Part shown: positions 20,747 through 32,168 of the stretch, one piece after another
How the letters are laid out: every line of letters starts with the position of its first letter
Numbering within the stretch: position 1 is the first letter of the stretch
Assembly: GCF_012489685.1 (NCBI RefSeq)
Contig: NC_080044.1
Location: forward strand, 49,848,964 to 49,912,963
DNA length: 64,000 bases
Origin: Lotus japonicus
Lineage: Eukaryota; Streptophyta; Magnoliopsida; Fabales; Fabaceae
Reading direction: 5' to 3'
Notes under the pieces: model-generated
What the model was told of the DNA's origin: nothing
The model's input: the letters and a program-made list of their open reading frames with translations, nothing else
Databases searched by the model: none
Position numbers and translations under genes: made by a program

Positions 20747-22647
20747 CTACCAAAGTTCCGGAGTATGACATCAGGTCTTTATCTGTGAACCCCAATTGGT
20801 CAAATGCGTCGCCCTAGATGATATCCGCAGAGCTACCCTGGTCTAAGAGCACTCTTCGCACATTGCAACTATTGATCCTCACCATTACCACCACGGGATC
20901 GTCCTTATGTGTCTTAACCCCTTCAAAGTCTGCCGACGATATCACTATGTCCTAGTGCTGAAAACCAAATGGAGTTGAAAACTCGTGTACTGAACTCACC
21001 GCCCTCACATGCCTGCGTCTCACTGCTGGCGTGTCTCCGCCTCCCCCGAAGCCCCCTGCAATTGTATTGATCGTCTTAACCAGCGGTTCGAGATCCTTGT
21101 TGAAGGTTTCTTCAGCTCCTTTCTTCCTTGTCGCTAATGTCTCCTTCTTGTCCGCTGTTGGTGTCTAGGGACGGCCATCCCGCCTGCGATCATCCTGCTG
21201 GCAGTTTCCCTTCTAGCGATTCCCCTATTGGCGGTCGCCCTGCCAGCGATCGCTGCAGTCTTTCAATTGTGAGCGTTCCGCCCTGATCAGCCTCTCAATC
21301 TCATTTTTCAACGTAAAGCAGTCTCCAGTGTCATGGCCCGCCGAGCGATGATACTCGTTTCACTTGGTTTTGTCTACTGCCACCCGCAGCGGGTTAACTT
21401 CCCTCTCGCCTCCTTCGACTGCGTGCGTTGCCTTTACTTCCCGGAGTAGTTCTGTCAAATGTGCGTTTAGACTTTTGACTGACCCCTCTCACTGGCGAGA
21501 GTCGGCTTGATGCCACGGGCGCCGATGTTCAAAACTTTCCGTCTTTGGATAAAGTTTCTCCTTCGCAAGCGTCTCTGATGGCTTTGTTTTCTTATCCCAT
21601 CACTTGCTGCTTTCTCCCTTCTCTCGACCTTGCCTGTTTGCCGGCGATATGTCCTTTTGACTGCCATCTTTCTCCGCCTTTGCACGTTTCCTTTTGAATG
21701 CGTCGTCTTCCTTGTCCATGATGTATGTGTTCGCCCGAGCGTGGACTTCCTCAATCGAACGAGCTGGCTTCCGACTTAACTTGTTGTTCAGCTTCCCCGA
21801 TTGTAGGCCATTTTTGAATGCGCGCGGACAGGCTTGCGGTTCCAACTCCTCGTTCTTAACAGATGCCGCGCTGTACCTCCTCACATACTGCTTTAGGGTT
21901 TCACCTTCTGACTGGCGAACGTTGTACAGATTGTCAATCGTAACCTGCTTGATCTTGCGTGCGGAGAACTGAACAAGGAACTTCGACAAGAAATCGCGAA
22001 AGTTCGTAATGGATCCACGAGGCAAAGTCGTGAACCAAGCCATCGTCGTGCCTTTGAACGTTGACGGGAACATCCTGCACTTCACCGCATCAAAAGCTGC
22101 ACTTATCACCATCTTAGTGTTGAAATAAAGCAGATGATCATTCGGATCAGTCTTTCCACTATACGTCTCCAGGACAAGATTCTTCATGTTGTCAGGTATG
22201 GCTACCTCCCTGGCCGCCGCCGAGAATGGCTCAAACTCCGCTACAGCCTCCGCCTCCCGTTCTCCTTCATCCTGTTGCTCAAGGCGATAGTAATCTAACT
22301 GCTCCTGCAAGTAATCATTCTGTTGTCGTATGTTGTATACGTTGCGGATCAAACCTCTCCAATCTCTGTGAGTGATCGGAGCTTGAGGCAACAGTGATCC
22401 ACCTCCTGAGACCTCTGGCGAGCGTGCCGGAGATCCTTGCTGCGAAGGTGAGGATGGTGGAGAAGGTAATGGAGGCATCAGAGAAGGAGGAGGAGGAGGA
22501 GGCAGTGGAGGCGGAGGAGGAGTCGGTTGCTCAGGTTGCTCGCGACGAACCTCCTCACGGCGCAACCTTCCCCTCACGCGACGCGGTGGTGAACTACGCC
22601 TCTGCCCCACGGTGGGCGCCACGGCGTCGACGACGACGAGTCTCCAT
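20747..22647 (-). pseudogene. gag-pro: Tat-like Gypsy gag and protease remnant
   Basis: Gag starts at the ATG at 22647 (MET followed by an Arg run). A hypervariable polyproline region (about 22450-22540) precedes the Retrotrans_gag core (YSGKTDPNDHLLYFNTKM ... QSEGETLKQYVRRY). A basic linker follows (about 21600-21700). The protease has GSSADI near 20830-20850, preceded by the conserved DIVISSADFEG-type segment. Frameshifts break both genes, and the sequence stops at 20747 where the LTR of the neighbouring element begins. The 437-codon ORF reaching 22913 reads through the primer site into the LTR and overstates the gene. This is the most complete gag of the family that is truncated in the segments at 24861, 30324 and 34087. 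Confidence 0.8.
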
Positions 22648-22775
22648 AGAACTTCAACCGCGAACCAGAAATTCAACCAAAAGAAAACACAAAAATCAGA
22701 GGAAATTGCACAGAATTCCGAAATTCTCTCAACCAAAATAGCAATCCACGTAGTCTGCGAATCGAAATCTACTGT

Positions 22776-22793
22776 TCCCCACAGATGGCGCCA
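22776..22793 (-). other. primer-binding site of the Tat-like element
   Basis: The minus strand reads TGGCGCCATCTGTGGGGA two bases inside the LTR. Equivalent sites lie at about 31252-31269, 52651-52668, 53069-53086 and 54241-54258. TGGCGCC... sites are typical of Tat/Athila-type Gypsy elements; the exact tRNA is uncertain. Confidence 0.7.
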
Positions 22794-22795
22794 AA

Positions 22796-23080
22796 TGTTC
22801 CAGCCAAGAACATTGAAAGAAGGTATAGTACCTAGAGTGAGAGGATTGCAATGAGAGAACCTACAGAGAGAGAGCGTGGAACCGCTTAGAGAGAAACTGT
22901 AACTGAATTTCAAGTTTGTTATTTATCAAATGAGCCAAGAGTCCCTTACAATTGATAACCGCCTCTATTTATAGGCTCGGAGTTGGGACTGGTGTGCCTA
23001 ACTGTCCTAAGTGGGCCGGTTGGGCCTCTCAGAGGAGGCCTAGTTCCCCGGCTTGTGCGTCGCCAGCGGCGAGCGTCCCT
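22796..23080 (-). repeat. Tat LTR, truncated at a deletion junction
   Basis: Matches the complete LTRs (317-319 bp) at 25819, 31272 and 53089 up to GAGCGTCCCTG, then switches to sequence that in other copies lies downstream of the peptide gene. The deletion removed the end of the LTR, the AT-rich spacer and the peptide gene of this copy. Confidence 0.8.
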
Positions 23081-23756
23081 GTGAAAATTTTATAATTATA
23101 TCAAATTATTGAAATATTTAATTTCATTTTCATTTATTATATATTCAAATTTTATTTATATATATGTGTTTTTTTATCTTATTTTTTCTTCATGGATTCT
23201 AATATATTCTTTATTTTTTATATTTCGTTTTTATGTTGAGTAGTTTAATTATCATTGAAATTTAACTGATTTTACTATTTAAATTTCAGCTCTACTATTA
23301 TATTCATTAAATATTTATTTTAAGATAATTTTATCAAGTTATTTAAATAATTTTTTATTTATTTTTGTTTTAATTATCGGTTCAAGAAATCTATATTTGC
23401 AATAGCAATTTGTCGTACTGTTGTTCAGTCGAAAGCAAGTGCATGAGGGTCCTTATTCTTACTCCAACCAGTAAGTTGAAGGTCCAAGTTCATAGTCTGA
23501 TTGAGAAGCTTTTTGAGTTTACTTATATAATGCGTTGCCTTATTGTTAGGGGTTTGTCAACAAATGTATGATTATTGTTTCAATTTCATAATGTCTTAAC
23601 TTCTTCGACATTTTTCCTGACCAGAAAAGAGTTATGTGCTTCTTGTGATGGTCTTTGTTTGTTGTTATGGTTTTCTAATTGGAAGCTTAGACAATATCCT
23701 TTTATGCTCATCATACAACTCAGTTGAAGTATACTAAAGTATGAAGTATGTATACA

Positions 23757-23834
23757 TGCATATGTGTGTGTGTGTCTATATCCGCGTGTGTTATTTTCTG
23801 TGTGTGTCTATATCCGTGTGTGTGTGTTTGTGTG
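23757..23834 (+). repeat. TG-rich microsatellite
   Basis: Interrupted (TG)n with the phrase TCTATATCCG(C/T)GTGTG occurring twice. A shorter version is at 29229-29297. Confidence 0.8.
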
Positions 23835-24604
23835 CATTGTTGTCAATCTTTAGAGATATCTCTTAATCTCTTATGAGATTACGATAGCACGCACCAAAAA
23901 CGAGATCAACATGGGGTAGTAACTGTTTTTTCAAATCGCACGTGATCCCTAGATATATCTCTTAATCTCTTGTAATATCTCGAGATTACCACGAGATTAC
24001 AAGATTATTACTTGGTCTAGAATGTCAAAAAATGATTAGTATGGGGGTGTTACAAACTTTTGACCCACAAATATGATGATGAATTGATAACTAAAGAGCT
24101 AGGTGTAGAGGAGAATGAGATTGATGGTGAGAATGATGTTACTAAGGATGTCGTTGAATTAGTTATAGAAGATCCTGAGAATTTGGTCCTTCACGATGTC
24201 TATCTCATCATCACCATCACCATCACCATCAAGTTCTTTCTCAGATGTGATAGACATGGACCCTCCAAGATTTGGGTCAAGGACCAAATTCCATGGTGTT
24301 GAAGGATTTTAAATTTGGAGATGATGACTAGTGACGTATTTGTTCTTGTTTTAAATTCATCATACTTTGTATTGATATTTTTTAATTTGTTATGTCTTGC
24401 GTATCTTAGATTTGGATGTTTGGTGCATGGTTTTAATTATCATTGTTGGATAATTCAGATAATTTTTAATACCATTAGAGTGACTTCATCCACATTATGG
24501 CTTTAAAAATATTATTTTTGCATGAGGTAATCTCTTGCGAGATTAAGTTACGAGATTACCTCATCTCCACGAGATTAGGTAATCTCTAGAGATTTACAAC
24601 CTTG
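23835..24604 (+). mobile_element. hAT-like DNA-transposon remnant, copy 1
   Basis: The ends CATTGTTGTCAATCTTTAGAG and, inverted, CAAGGTTGTAAATCTCTAGAG form an imperfect terminal inverted repeat. Both subterminal regions are packed with GAGATTA/TAATCTC words in both orientations. Inside is an acidic reading frame (24060-24190, ...ELGVEENEIDGENDV...), followed in another frame by a short tail ending near 24309 that could be the end of a transposase. No clear 8-bp target duplication is visible, so hAT is a tentative assignment. Confidence 0.45.
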
Positions 24605-24860
24605 GATCTTTCAACTGATCATTTATAAATGGAGCGTGTATGAATATTGGTCGGCCCAAATGACCCCCCAGGTTTTAACGCGGAGTACTTCTTGGCTGCT
24701 GAGAATGAAAGAGAAAAAGAAGATATTAATTCAGGTTGCCTACTTGTATTTATTTTCCCTTACCACTTTTTTGTATTTATGATCGCCTGGCGAGGCTCGC
24801 TGTTAATGAAAATTCATTGCGACTCTTTCTGTCTTCTTCTGCTTATCGTTTTGCCATGTT

Positions 24861-25671
24861 TTGCGGTTCCGACTCCTCGTTCTTAACAGATGCCGCGCTG
24901 TACCGCCTCACATACTGCTTCAGGGTTTCACCTTCTGACTGGCGAACGTTGTACAGATTGTCAATCGTAACCTGCTTGATCTTGCTTGCGGAGAACTGAA
25001 CAAGGAACTTCGACGAGAAATCGCGAAAGTTCGTAATGGATCCACGAGGCAAAGTCGTGAACCAAGCCATCGTCGTGCCTTTGAACGTTGACGGGAACAT
25101 CGTGCACTTCACTGCATCAGAAGCTGCACTTATCACCATCTTTGTGTTGAAATAAAGCAGATGATTATTCGGATCAGTCTTTCCACTATACGTCTCCAGA
25201 ACAAGATTCTTCATGTTGTCAGGTATGGCTACCTCCCTTACCGCCGCCGAGAATGGCTCAAACTCCGCTTCAACCTCCGCCTCCCGTTCTCCTTCGTCCT
25301 GTTGCTCAAGGCGATAGTAATCTAGCTGCTCCTGCAAGTAATCATTCTGTTGTCATATGTTGTCAACGTTGCGGATCAAACCTCTCCAATCTCTGTGAGT
25401 GATCGGAGCTTGAGGCAACAGTGATCCACCTCCTGAGACCTCTGGCGAGCGTGCCGGAGATCCTTGCTGCGAAGGTGAGGACGGTGGAGAAGGTAATGGA
25501 GGCATCAGAGAAAGAGGAGGAGGAGGCGGTGGAGGCGGAGGAGGAGTCGGTTGCTCAGGTTGCTCGCGACGAACCTCCTCACGGCGCAACCTTCCCCTCA
25601 CGCGACACGGTGGTGAACTGCGCCTCTGCCCCACAGTGGGCGCCACTGCGTCGACGACGACGAGTCTCCAT
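24861..25671 (-). pseudogene. gag: truncated Tat gag, copy 1
   Basis: From the ATG at 25671 through the polyproline region and the capsid core, ending at ...NEESEP where it fuses to unrelated sequence at about 24861. An in-frame stop lies near 25353. The same breakpoint occurs at 30324 and 34087, which ties the copies together. Confidence 0.82.
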
Positions 25672-25818
25672 CGAACTTCAACCACGAACCAGAAATTCAA
25701 CAAAAAAAAACACAAAAATAAGAGGAAATTGCACGGAATTCCGAACTTCTCTCAACCAAAATAGCAATCCACGTAGTCTGGGAATCGAAATCTATAGTTC
25801 CCCACAGATGGCGTCAAA

Positions 25819-26135
25819 TGTTCCAGCCAAGAACATAGAAAGAAGGTATAGTACCTAGAGTGAGAGGATTGCAATGAGAGAATCTACAAAGAGAGAGCGT
25901 GCAACCGCTTAGAGAGAGACTGTAACTGAATTTCAAGTTTGTTATTTATCAAATGAGCCAAGAGTCCCTTACAATTGATAACCGCCCCTATTTATAGGCT
26001 CGGGGTTGGGACTGGTGTGCCTAACTGTCCTTAGTGGGCCGGTTGGGCCTCTAGGAGGAGGCCTAGTTCCCCGGCTTGTGCGTCGCCAACGGCGAGCGTC
26101 CCTGGGCGAGGGCCTCAGCAGTCTCGCCCAGTCCA
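25819..26135 (-). repeat. Tat LTR, copy 1 (317 bp)
   Basis: From TGTTCCAGCC beside the primer site to CGCCCAGTCCA. It contains a CCCTATTTATAGG box near 25985-25997, a TATA-like palindrome that could serve as the LTR promoter core in either direction. Confidence 0.85.
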
Positions 26136-26599
26136 ATTTTATTATTTTACAAAATAATAAGTTATTAGTTTCATTTGTAATATTTTTTAAAATCAATTTT
26201 ATTATATATACAAAAGTCAAGTCAATTTTACCTAATTATGTATATGTATTATATTACTATAACATTATTATACATTGAAACTTTCTTTACAATATTTATG
26301 TATTAGTTTGTTAAGTCAATTTTATTATATATTCAAAAGTCAATTTTATTATTTTACAAATTAATAAGGTATTAGTTTCATATGTAATATTTGTTAAAAT
26401 CAATTTTATTATATATACAAAAGTCAAGTCAATTTTACCTAATTATGTATATATATTATATTACTATAATATTATTATACATTGAAACTTTACCTTTTTA
26501 TTATAAAATGTTACATTCTAATACAATAATTAATATATAATAAAAAATATGATTTAATATTAAAATCTTATTTTATTGAACCAATCGCTTAGTACCACG
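26136..26599. other. AT-rich spacer upstream of the peptide gene
   Basis: Over 80 percent A+T. It contains two copies of a roughly 190-bp stretch (TTTTATTATTTTACAAA...CAAAAGTCAAGTCAATTTTACC), at about 26136-26290 and 26343-26490, i.e. a degenerate tandem duplication. No ORF of note. Confidence 0.65.
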
Positions 26600-26660
26600 T
26601 ATTCTAAACATTTGGAAAAGTATAGAACTCTCTATGTGCATATAAATAAGTGTGTATTCA
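26600..26660 (+). promoter_or_regulatory. core promoter of peptide gene copy 1
   Basis: TATAAATA at 26641-26648, 77 bp upstream of the ATG. An upstream CCACGTA at about 26597 corresponds to a perfect G-box CACGTG in copy 3 (59071) and in the promoter fragment at 53871. The arrangement is conserved in all copies. Confidence 0.65.
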
Positions 26661-26717
26661 TTTTGTAGATGAAAGTTGAGATTTTTTATTTTTATCTACA
26701 AAACTAATCAAGATATA

Positions 26718-26957
26718 ATGTCTTCTTTGAAGTTGGTGGTATTTCTTTTTGCTCTTCTGTGCGCTGATCTAGTGGTAACTGCACAAGGCATAGAACGACC
26801 CCAAGAGACTACTAATGCTGATGTCAAAGAAAACACACAAGAGGTGAGTAAGACACAGGTGATAGGAGATTGGAAAGGTTCTACTGGTCCAGGAACTCAG
26901 ATTCCTTGCTGCGACTGTAGGAAATGGCACTGGTGTCCGTGCCCGCCCGGTTGTTAA
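26718..26957 (+). CDS. small secreted Cys/Trp-rich peptide, copy 1 (79 aa)
   Basis: A 79-residue precursor. Residues 1-22 form a clear signal peptide (hydrophobic LVVFLFALLC core, likely cleavage after VTA). Residues 23-60 are a polar spacer with many Thr, Glu, Gln and Asn. The last 16 residues, CCDCRKWHWCPCPPGC, hold six Cys, two Trp and three Pro. I do not recognise the family. The layout is that of plant secreted cysteine-rich peptides (signalling, defence or symbiosis), but the six-Cys block is far more compact than in defensins or nodule-specific peptides. The gene has its own TATA box and an AATAAA at 27004-27009. The ATG at 26718 is used because frames starting upstream are not conserved among copies. 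The copy at 32169 differs at one residue. Confidence 0.8.
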   Translation: MSSLKLVVFLFALLCADLVVTAQGIERPQETTNADVKENTQEVSKTQVIGDWKGSTGPGTQIPCCDCRKWHWCPCPPGC

Positions 26958-27003
26958 AGTACAATAGATAAAAACAATGTACCAATTCCAGCATTGTCAC
27001 CAT

Positions 27004-27009
27004 AATAAA
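27004..27009 (+). terminator. polyadenylation signal of peptide gene copy 1
   Basis: AATAAA 47 bp after the stop codon, conserved at 32455-32460. In copy 3 the equivalent is AATAGA. The following 540 bp to the end of the segment are AT-rich and hold no convincing gene. Confidence 0.5.
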
Positions 27010-27688
27010 TTTGGGGTTGAGAATGACATGTTATAGATGTAATAATTATCTTTAATTACATGATTAAGTGAAAATTGCTGGTTATTTTAAATTTCATTTT
27101 ACCTTTAATATTTTTATACTTATTGTATTTTTTTAGCATGAGAATAAAACACATGCATAGTAGGGATGACAAATTAAATCATTGGCTCATGATGATACAA
27201 TCAATCGAAATAGGCATCCACTATATCCGTCAATTTATGACGTATAAGTCATTTCACTTTGAATGAATGAGTTTTGTGGAATGACAATTATCCATCTTAT
27301 TGAGTTTATATTAATTAAACTTTAATTTTTAAATGTTCAAATGTATTACCTCATAAAAAATCACTAGTCCAGCAAATTATGTTATATTATTTGTAATCTT
27401 TTTCCTTATTACTGAAAGCTCTATCAATATTTGTTATATAATGTGGAAGAAAATAATATTAATTTAATTTTAATTCAAGATCTATTCTTTATTTTTTATT
27501 CTAACTTATTACTTATAAGATGCAATCACCTTGATAAAAATTATTCATTGTGAAAATTTTATGATCATATCAAATTATTCAAATATTTATTTTCATTTTC
27601 ATTTATTATATATTAAAATTTTATTTATATGTATGTATTTTTTTATCTTATTTTTTCTTCATGGATTCTAATATATTCTTTATTTTTT

Positions 27689-28679
27689 GGCTTAATTGCA
27701 CTTTTGGTCCCCCAACTATGGCCATCCTGCGAAAATCGTCCCTAAACTTCAAAATTAGCAAAACTCGTCCCTCAACTATACACACAGTTGCACTTTTGGT
27801 CTTCCGTTAGCATTCCGTCAGAAAACTAACAGATTGGGACTAGTGACGGAGATAATCCGTCACAATTCACAATCCAGTCACCAAATTTCTTCATCTTCCT
27901 CAATATAACCACCACTCATCCCCCCCCTCCTCATTCCTCACTTTCTCCATCTTCATCAACCTCAATCCCTCATCCTCCCCTCCCTTCTCCTTTCATTCCT
28001 CTTCACCACTACCTCCCTCAACCATCAACACAAACTGGGTGGGGTTTGGGGTGGGTTCCGGTTGGGTTTCTGGGGAGGGGTGGGGTTGGTGGAGGGAGAG
28101 GTGGTTCTGGGTTGTGGTTTGCTGGTGTGGGTTCGGTGGAGGGAGAGGTGCGAGTGAGAAAGATGAGATGAAGATATGGAGGGAGAGGTCTGCAACTCCT
28201 TCTTTTGGGTTGTGAAATGGATTTCTAATTTCATGAGGAGATGAGAAAATGGGATCTGCAAAGAGTGTTGAAGAAAAACCCAAAACCCCTTTCTCTCCAG
28301 CAATCCGCTCCAATTCAATTTCAGTATGGAGAGTTTGTGTTGATGGTTGAGGGAGGTAGTGGTGAAGAGGAATGAAAGGAGAAGGGAGGGGAGGATGAGG
28401 GATTGAGGTTGATGAAGATGGAGAAAGTGAGGAATGAGGAGGGGGAGGATGAGTGGTGGTTATATTGAGGAAGATGAAGAAATTTGGTGACTGGATTGTG
28501 AATTGTGACGGATTATCTCCGTCACTAGTCCCAATCTGTTAGATTTCTGACGGAATGCTAACGGAAGACCAAAAGTGCAACTGTGTGTATAGTTGAGGGA
28601 CGAGTTTTGCTAATTTTGAAGTTTAGGGACGATTTTCGCAGGAAGGCCATAGTTGGGGGATCAAAAGTGCAATTAAGCC
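27689..28679 (+). mobile_element. Mutator-like foldback element (991 bp, 345-bp TIRs)
   Basis: Flanked by a perfect 9-bp duplication TTATTTTTT (27680-27688 and 28680-28688) and absent from copy 1, where the same sequence is uninterrupted. The left arm (27689-about 28035) is the reverse complement of the right arm (about 28327-28679) with only a few mismatches. The ends read GGCTTAATTGCACTTTTG. The 290-bp loop has no transposase and is G-rich on the plus strand. A 9-bp duplication and long TIRs point to the Mutator superfamily; the element is non-autonomous. Overlapping ORFs at 27993-28318 are not convincing genes. Confidence 0.88.
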
Positions 28680-29297
28680 TTATTTTTTATATTTCGTTTT
28701 TATGTTGACTAGTTTAATTATCATTGAAATTTAACTGATTTTACTATTTAAATTTCAGCTCTACTATTATATTCATTAATTATTTATTTTAAGATAATTA
28801 TATCAAATTATTTAAATAATTTTTTATTTATTTTTGTTTTAATTATCGGTTCAAGAAATCTATATTTGCAATAGCAATTTGTCGTACTGTTGTTCAGTCG
28901 AAAGCATGAGCATGATGGTCCTTATTCTTACTCCAACCAGTAAGTTGAAGGTCCAAGTTCATAGTATGATTGAGAAGCTTATTGAGTTTACTTATATAAC
29001 GCGTTGCCTTATTGTTAGGGGTTTGTCAACAAATGTATGATTATTGTTTCAATTTCATAATGTCTTAACTTCTTCGACATTTTTCCTGACCAGAATAGAG
29101 TTATGTGCTTCTTGTGATGGTCTTTGTTTGTTGTTATGGATTTCTAATTGGAAGCTTAGACAATATCCTTTTATGCTCATCATACAACTCAGTTGAAGTA
29201 TACTGAAGTATGAAGTATGTATACATGCATATGTGTGTGTCTATATCCGCGTGTGTTATTTTGTGTGTGTGTCTATATCCGTGTGTGTGTTGGTGTG

Positions 29298-30067
29298 CAT
29301 TGTTGTCAATCTTTAGAGATATCTCTTAATCTCTTATGAGATTACGATAGCAGGCACCAAAAACGAGATCAACATGGGGTAGTAACTGTTTTTTCAAATC
29401 TCACGTGATCCCTAGATATATCTCTTAATCTCTTGTAATATCTCGAGATTACCACGAGATTACAAGATTATTACTTGGTCTAGAATGTCAAAAAATGATT
29501 AGTATGGGGGTGTTACAAACTTTTGACCCACAAATATGATGATGAATTGATAACTAAAGAGCTAGGTGTAGAGGAGAATGAGATTGATGGTGAGAATGAT
29601 GTTACTAAGGATGTCGTTGAATTAGTTATAGAAGATCCTGAGAATTTGGTCCTTCACTATGTCTATCTCATCATCACCATCACCATCACCATCAAGTTCT
29701 TTCTCAGATGTGATAGACATGGACCCTCCAAGATTTGGGTCAAGGACCAAATTCCATGGTGTTAAAGGATTTTAAATTTGGAGATGATGACTAGTGACGT
29801 ATTTGTTCTTGTTTTAAATTCATCATACTTTGTATTGATATTTTTTAATTTGTTATGTCTTGCGTATCTTAGATTTGGATGTTTGGTGCATGGTTTTAAT
29901 TATCATTGTTGGATAATTCAGATAATTTTTAATACAATTAGAGTAACTTCATCCATATTATGGCTTTAAAAATATTATTTTTGCATGAGGTAATCTCTTG
30001 CGAGATTAAGTTACGAGATTACTTCATCTCCACGAGATTAGGTAATCTCTAGAGATTTACAACCTTG
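29298..30067 (+). mobile_element. hAT-like DNA-transposon remnant, copy 2
   Basis: Same length (770 bp) and same terminal and subterminal repeats as 23835-24604. The acidic frame (29523-29650) is kept with only one or two changes. Confidence 0.45.
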
Positions 30068-30323
30068 GATCTTTCAACTGATCATTTATAAATGGAGCGT
30101 GAATGAATATTGGTCGGCCCAAATGACCCCCCAGGTTTTTACGCGGAGTACTTCTTGGCTGCTGAGAATGAAAGAGAAAAAGAAGATATTAATTCAGGTT
30201 GCCTACTTGTATTTATTTTCCCTTACCACTTTTTTGTATTTATGATCGCCTGGCGAGGCTCGCTGTTTATGAAAATTCGTTGCGACTCTTTCTGTCTTCT
30301 TCTGCTTATCGTTTTGCCATGTT

Positions 30324-31126
30324 TTGCGGTTCCGACTCCTCGTTCTTAACAGATGCCGCGCTGTACTGCCTCACATACTGCTTCAGGGTTTCACCTTCTG
30401 ACTGGCGAACGTTGTACAGATTGTCAATCGTAACCTGCTTGATCTTGCTTGCGGAGAACTGAACAAGGAACTTCGACGAGAAATCGCGAAAGTTCGTAAT
30501 GGATCCACGAGGCAAAGTCGTGAACCAAGCCATCGCCGTGCCTTTGAACGTTGACGGGAACATCCTGCACTTCACCGCATCAGAAGCTGCACTTATCACC
30601 ATCTTTGTGTTGAAATAAAGTAGATGATCATTCGGATCAGTCTTTCCACTATACGTCTCAAGAACAAGATTCTTCATGTTGTCAGGTATGGCTACCTCCC
30701 ATTCCGCCGCCGAGAATGGCTCAAACTCCGCTACAGCCTCCGCCTCCCGTTCTCCTTCGTCCTGTTGCTCAAGGCGATAGTAATCTAACTGCTCCTGCAA
30801 GTAATCATTCTGTTGTCGTATGTTGTCAACGTTGCGGATCAAACCTCTCCAATCTCTGTGAGTGATCGGAGCTTGAGGCAACAGTGATCCACCTCCTGAG
30901 ACCTCTGGCGAGCGTGCCGGAGATCCTTGCTGCAAAGGTGAGGACGGTGGAGAAGGTAATGGAGGCATCAGAGAAGGAGGAGGAGGAGGCGGTGGAGGCG
31001 GAGGAGGAGTCAATTGTTCGCGACGAACCTCCTCACGGCGCAACCTTCCCCTCACGCGACGCGGTGGTGAACTGCGCCTCTGCCCCACAGTGGGCGCCAC
31101 TGCGTCGACGACGACGAGTCTCCTTC
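30324..31126 (-). pseudogene. gag: truncated Tat gag, copy 2
   Basis: The frame is open through the polyproline region and capsid core (304-codon ORF), but the start codon used by the other copies is changed here (near 31126), and the 3' end stops at the shared breakpoint at 30324. Pol and the second LTR are absent. Confidence 0.82.
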
Positions 31127-31271
31127 GAACTTCAACCGCGAACCAGAAATTCAACAAAAAAAACACAAAAATCAGAGGAAATTGCACGGAATTCCGAACT
31201 TCTCTCAACCAAAATAGCAATCCACGTAGTCTGGGAATCGAAATCTATAGTTCCCCATAGATGGCGCCAAA

Positions 31272-31588
31272 TGTTCCAGCCAAGAACATAGAAAGAAGGT
31301 ATAGTACCTAGAGTGAGAGGATTGCAATGAGAGAATCTACAAAGAGAGAGCGTGTAACCGCTTAGAGAGAGACTGTAACTGAATTTCAAGTTTGTTATTT
31401 ATCAAATGAGCCAAGAGTCCCTTACAATTGATAACCGCCCCTATTTATAGGCTCGGGGTTGGGACTGGTGTGCCTAACTGTCCTTAGTGGGCCGGTTGGG
31501 CCTCTTGGAGGAGGCCTAGTTCCCCGGCTTATGCGTCGCCAACGGCGAGCGTCCTTGGGCGAGGGCCTCAGCGGTCTCGCCCTGTCCA
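31272..31588 (-). repeat. Tat LTR, copy 2 (317 bp)
   Basis: Matches 25819-26135 with a few differences. It is followed by the same AT-rich spacer (31589-32090), which again holds the degenerate tandem duplication and no gene. Confidence 0.85.
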
Positions 31589-32093
31589 ATTTTATTATTT
31601 TACAAAATAATAAGTTATTAGTTTCGTTTGTAATATTTTTTAAAATCAATTTTATTATATATACAAAAGTCAAGTCAATTTTACCTAATTATGTATATGT
31701 ATTATATTACTATAATATTATTATACATTGAAACTTTCTTTACAATATTTATGTATTAGTTTGTTAAGTCAATTTTATTATATATTCAAAAGTCAATTTT
31801 ATTATTTTACAAATTAATAAGGTATTAGTTTCATATGTAATATTTGTTAAAATCAATTTTATTATATATACAAAAGTCAAGTCAATTTTACCTAATTATG
31901 TATATATATTATATTACTATAATATTATTATACATTGAAACTTTACCTTTTTATTATAAAATGTTACATTCTAATACAATAATTAATATATAATAAAAAA
32001 TATGATTTAATATTAAAATCTTATTTTATTGAACCAATCGCTTAGTACCACGTATTCTAAACATTTGGAAAAGTAAAGAACTCACTATGTGCA

Positions 32094-32101
32094 TATAAAT
32101 A
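32094..32101 (+). promoter_or_regulatory. TATA box of peptide gene copy 2
   Basis: TATAAATA, 75 bp upstream of the ATG at 32169; same context as copy 1. Confidence 0.6.
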
Positions 32102-32168
32102 AGTGTGTATTCATTTTGTAGATGAAAGTTGAGATTTTTTTTTTATCTACAAAACTAATCAAGATATA

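Larger units (their letters stand above)
23081..27550 (+). repeat. segmental repeat, copy 1 (about 4.47 kb)
   Basis: Starts GTGAAAATTTTATAATTAT; the same start recurs at about 27551, 33000 and 60026. In order it contains an AT-rich stretch, a TG-rich microsatellite, a DNA-transposon remnant, a Tat gag fragment, a Tat LTR, another AT-rich stretch and the secreted-peptide gene. The copies share the Tat truncation point, so duplication followed the Tat insertion and truncation. 24605-24860 holds no recognisable gene. Confidence 0.85.

Noticed and set aside
22394..22854. Plus-strand Glu/Val-rich ORFs opposite Tat gag (also 25421, 30884)
   Set aside because: Shadow of the polyproline and Arg-rich gag region; recurs only because gag recurs.
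27075..27266. 63-aa hydrophobic ORF downstream of peptide gene 1 (also 32526)
   Set aside because: AT-rich composition, no domain; conserved only as far as the recent duplication predicts.
27993..28318. Overlapping Pro/Ser-rich ORFs in the foldback element
   Set aside because: They follow from the G/C-skewed loop and arm; two frames of similar length, no family.
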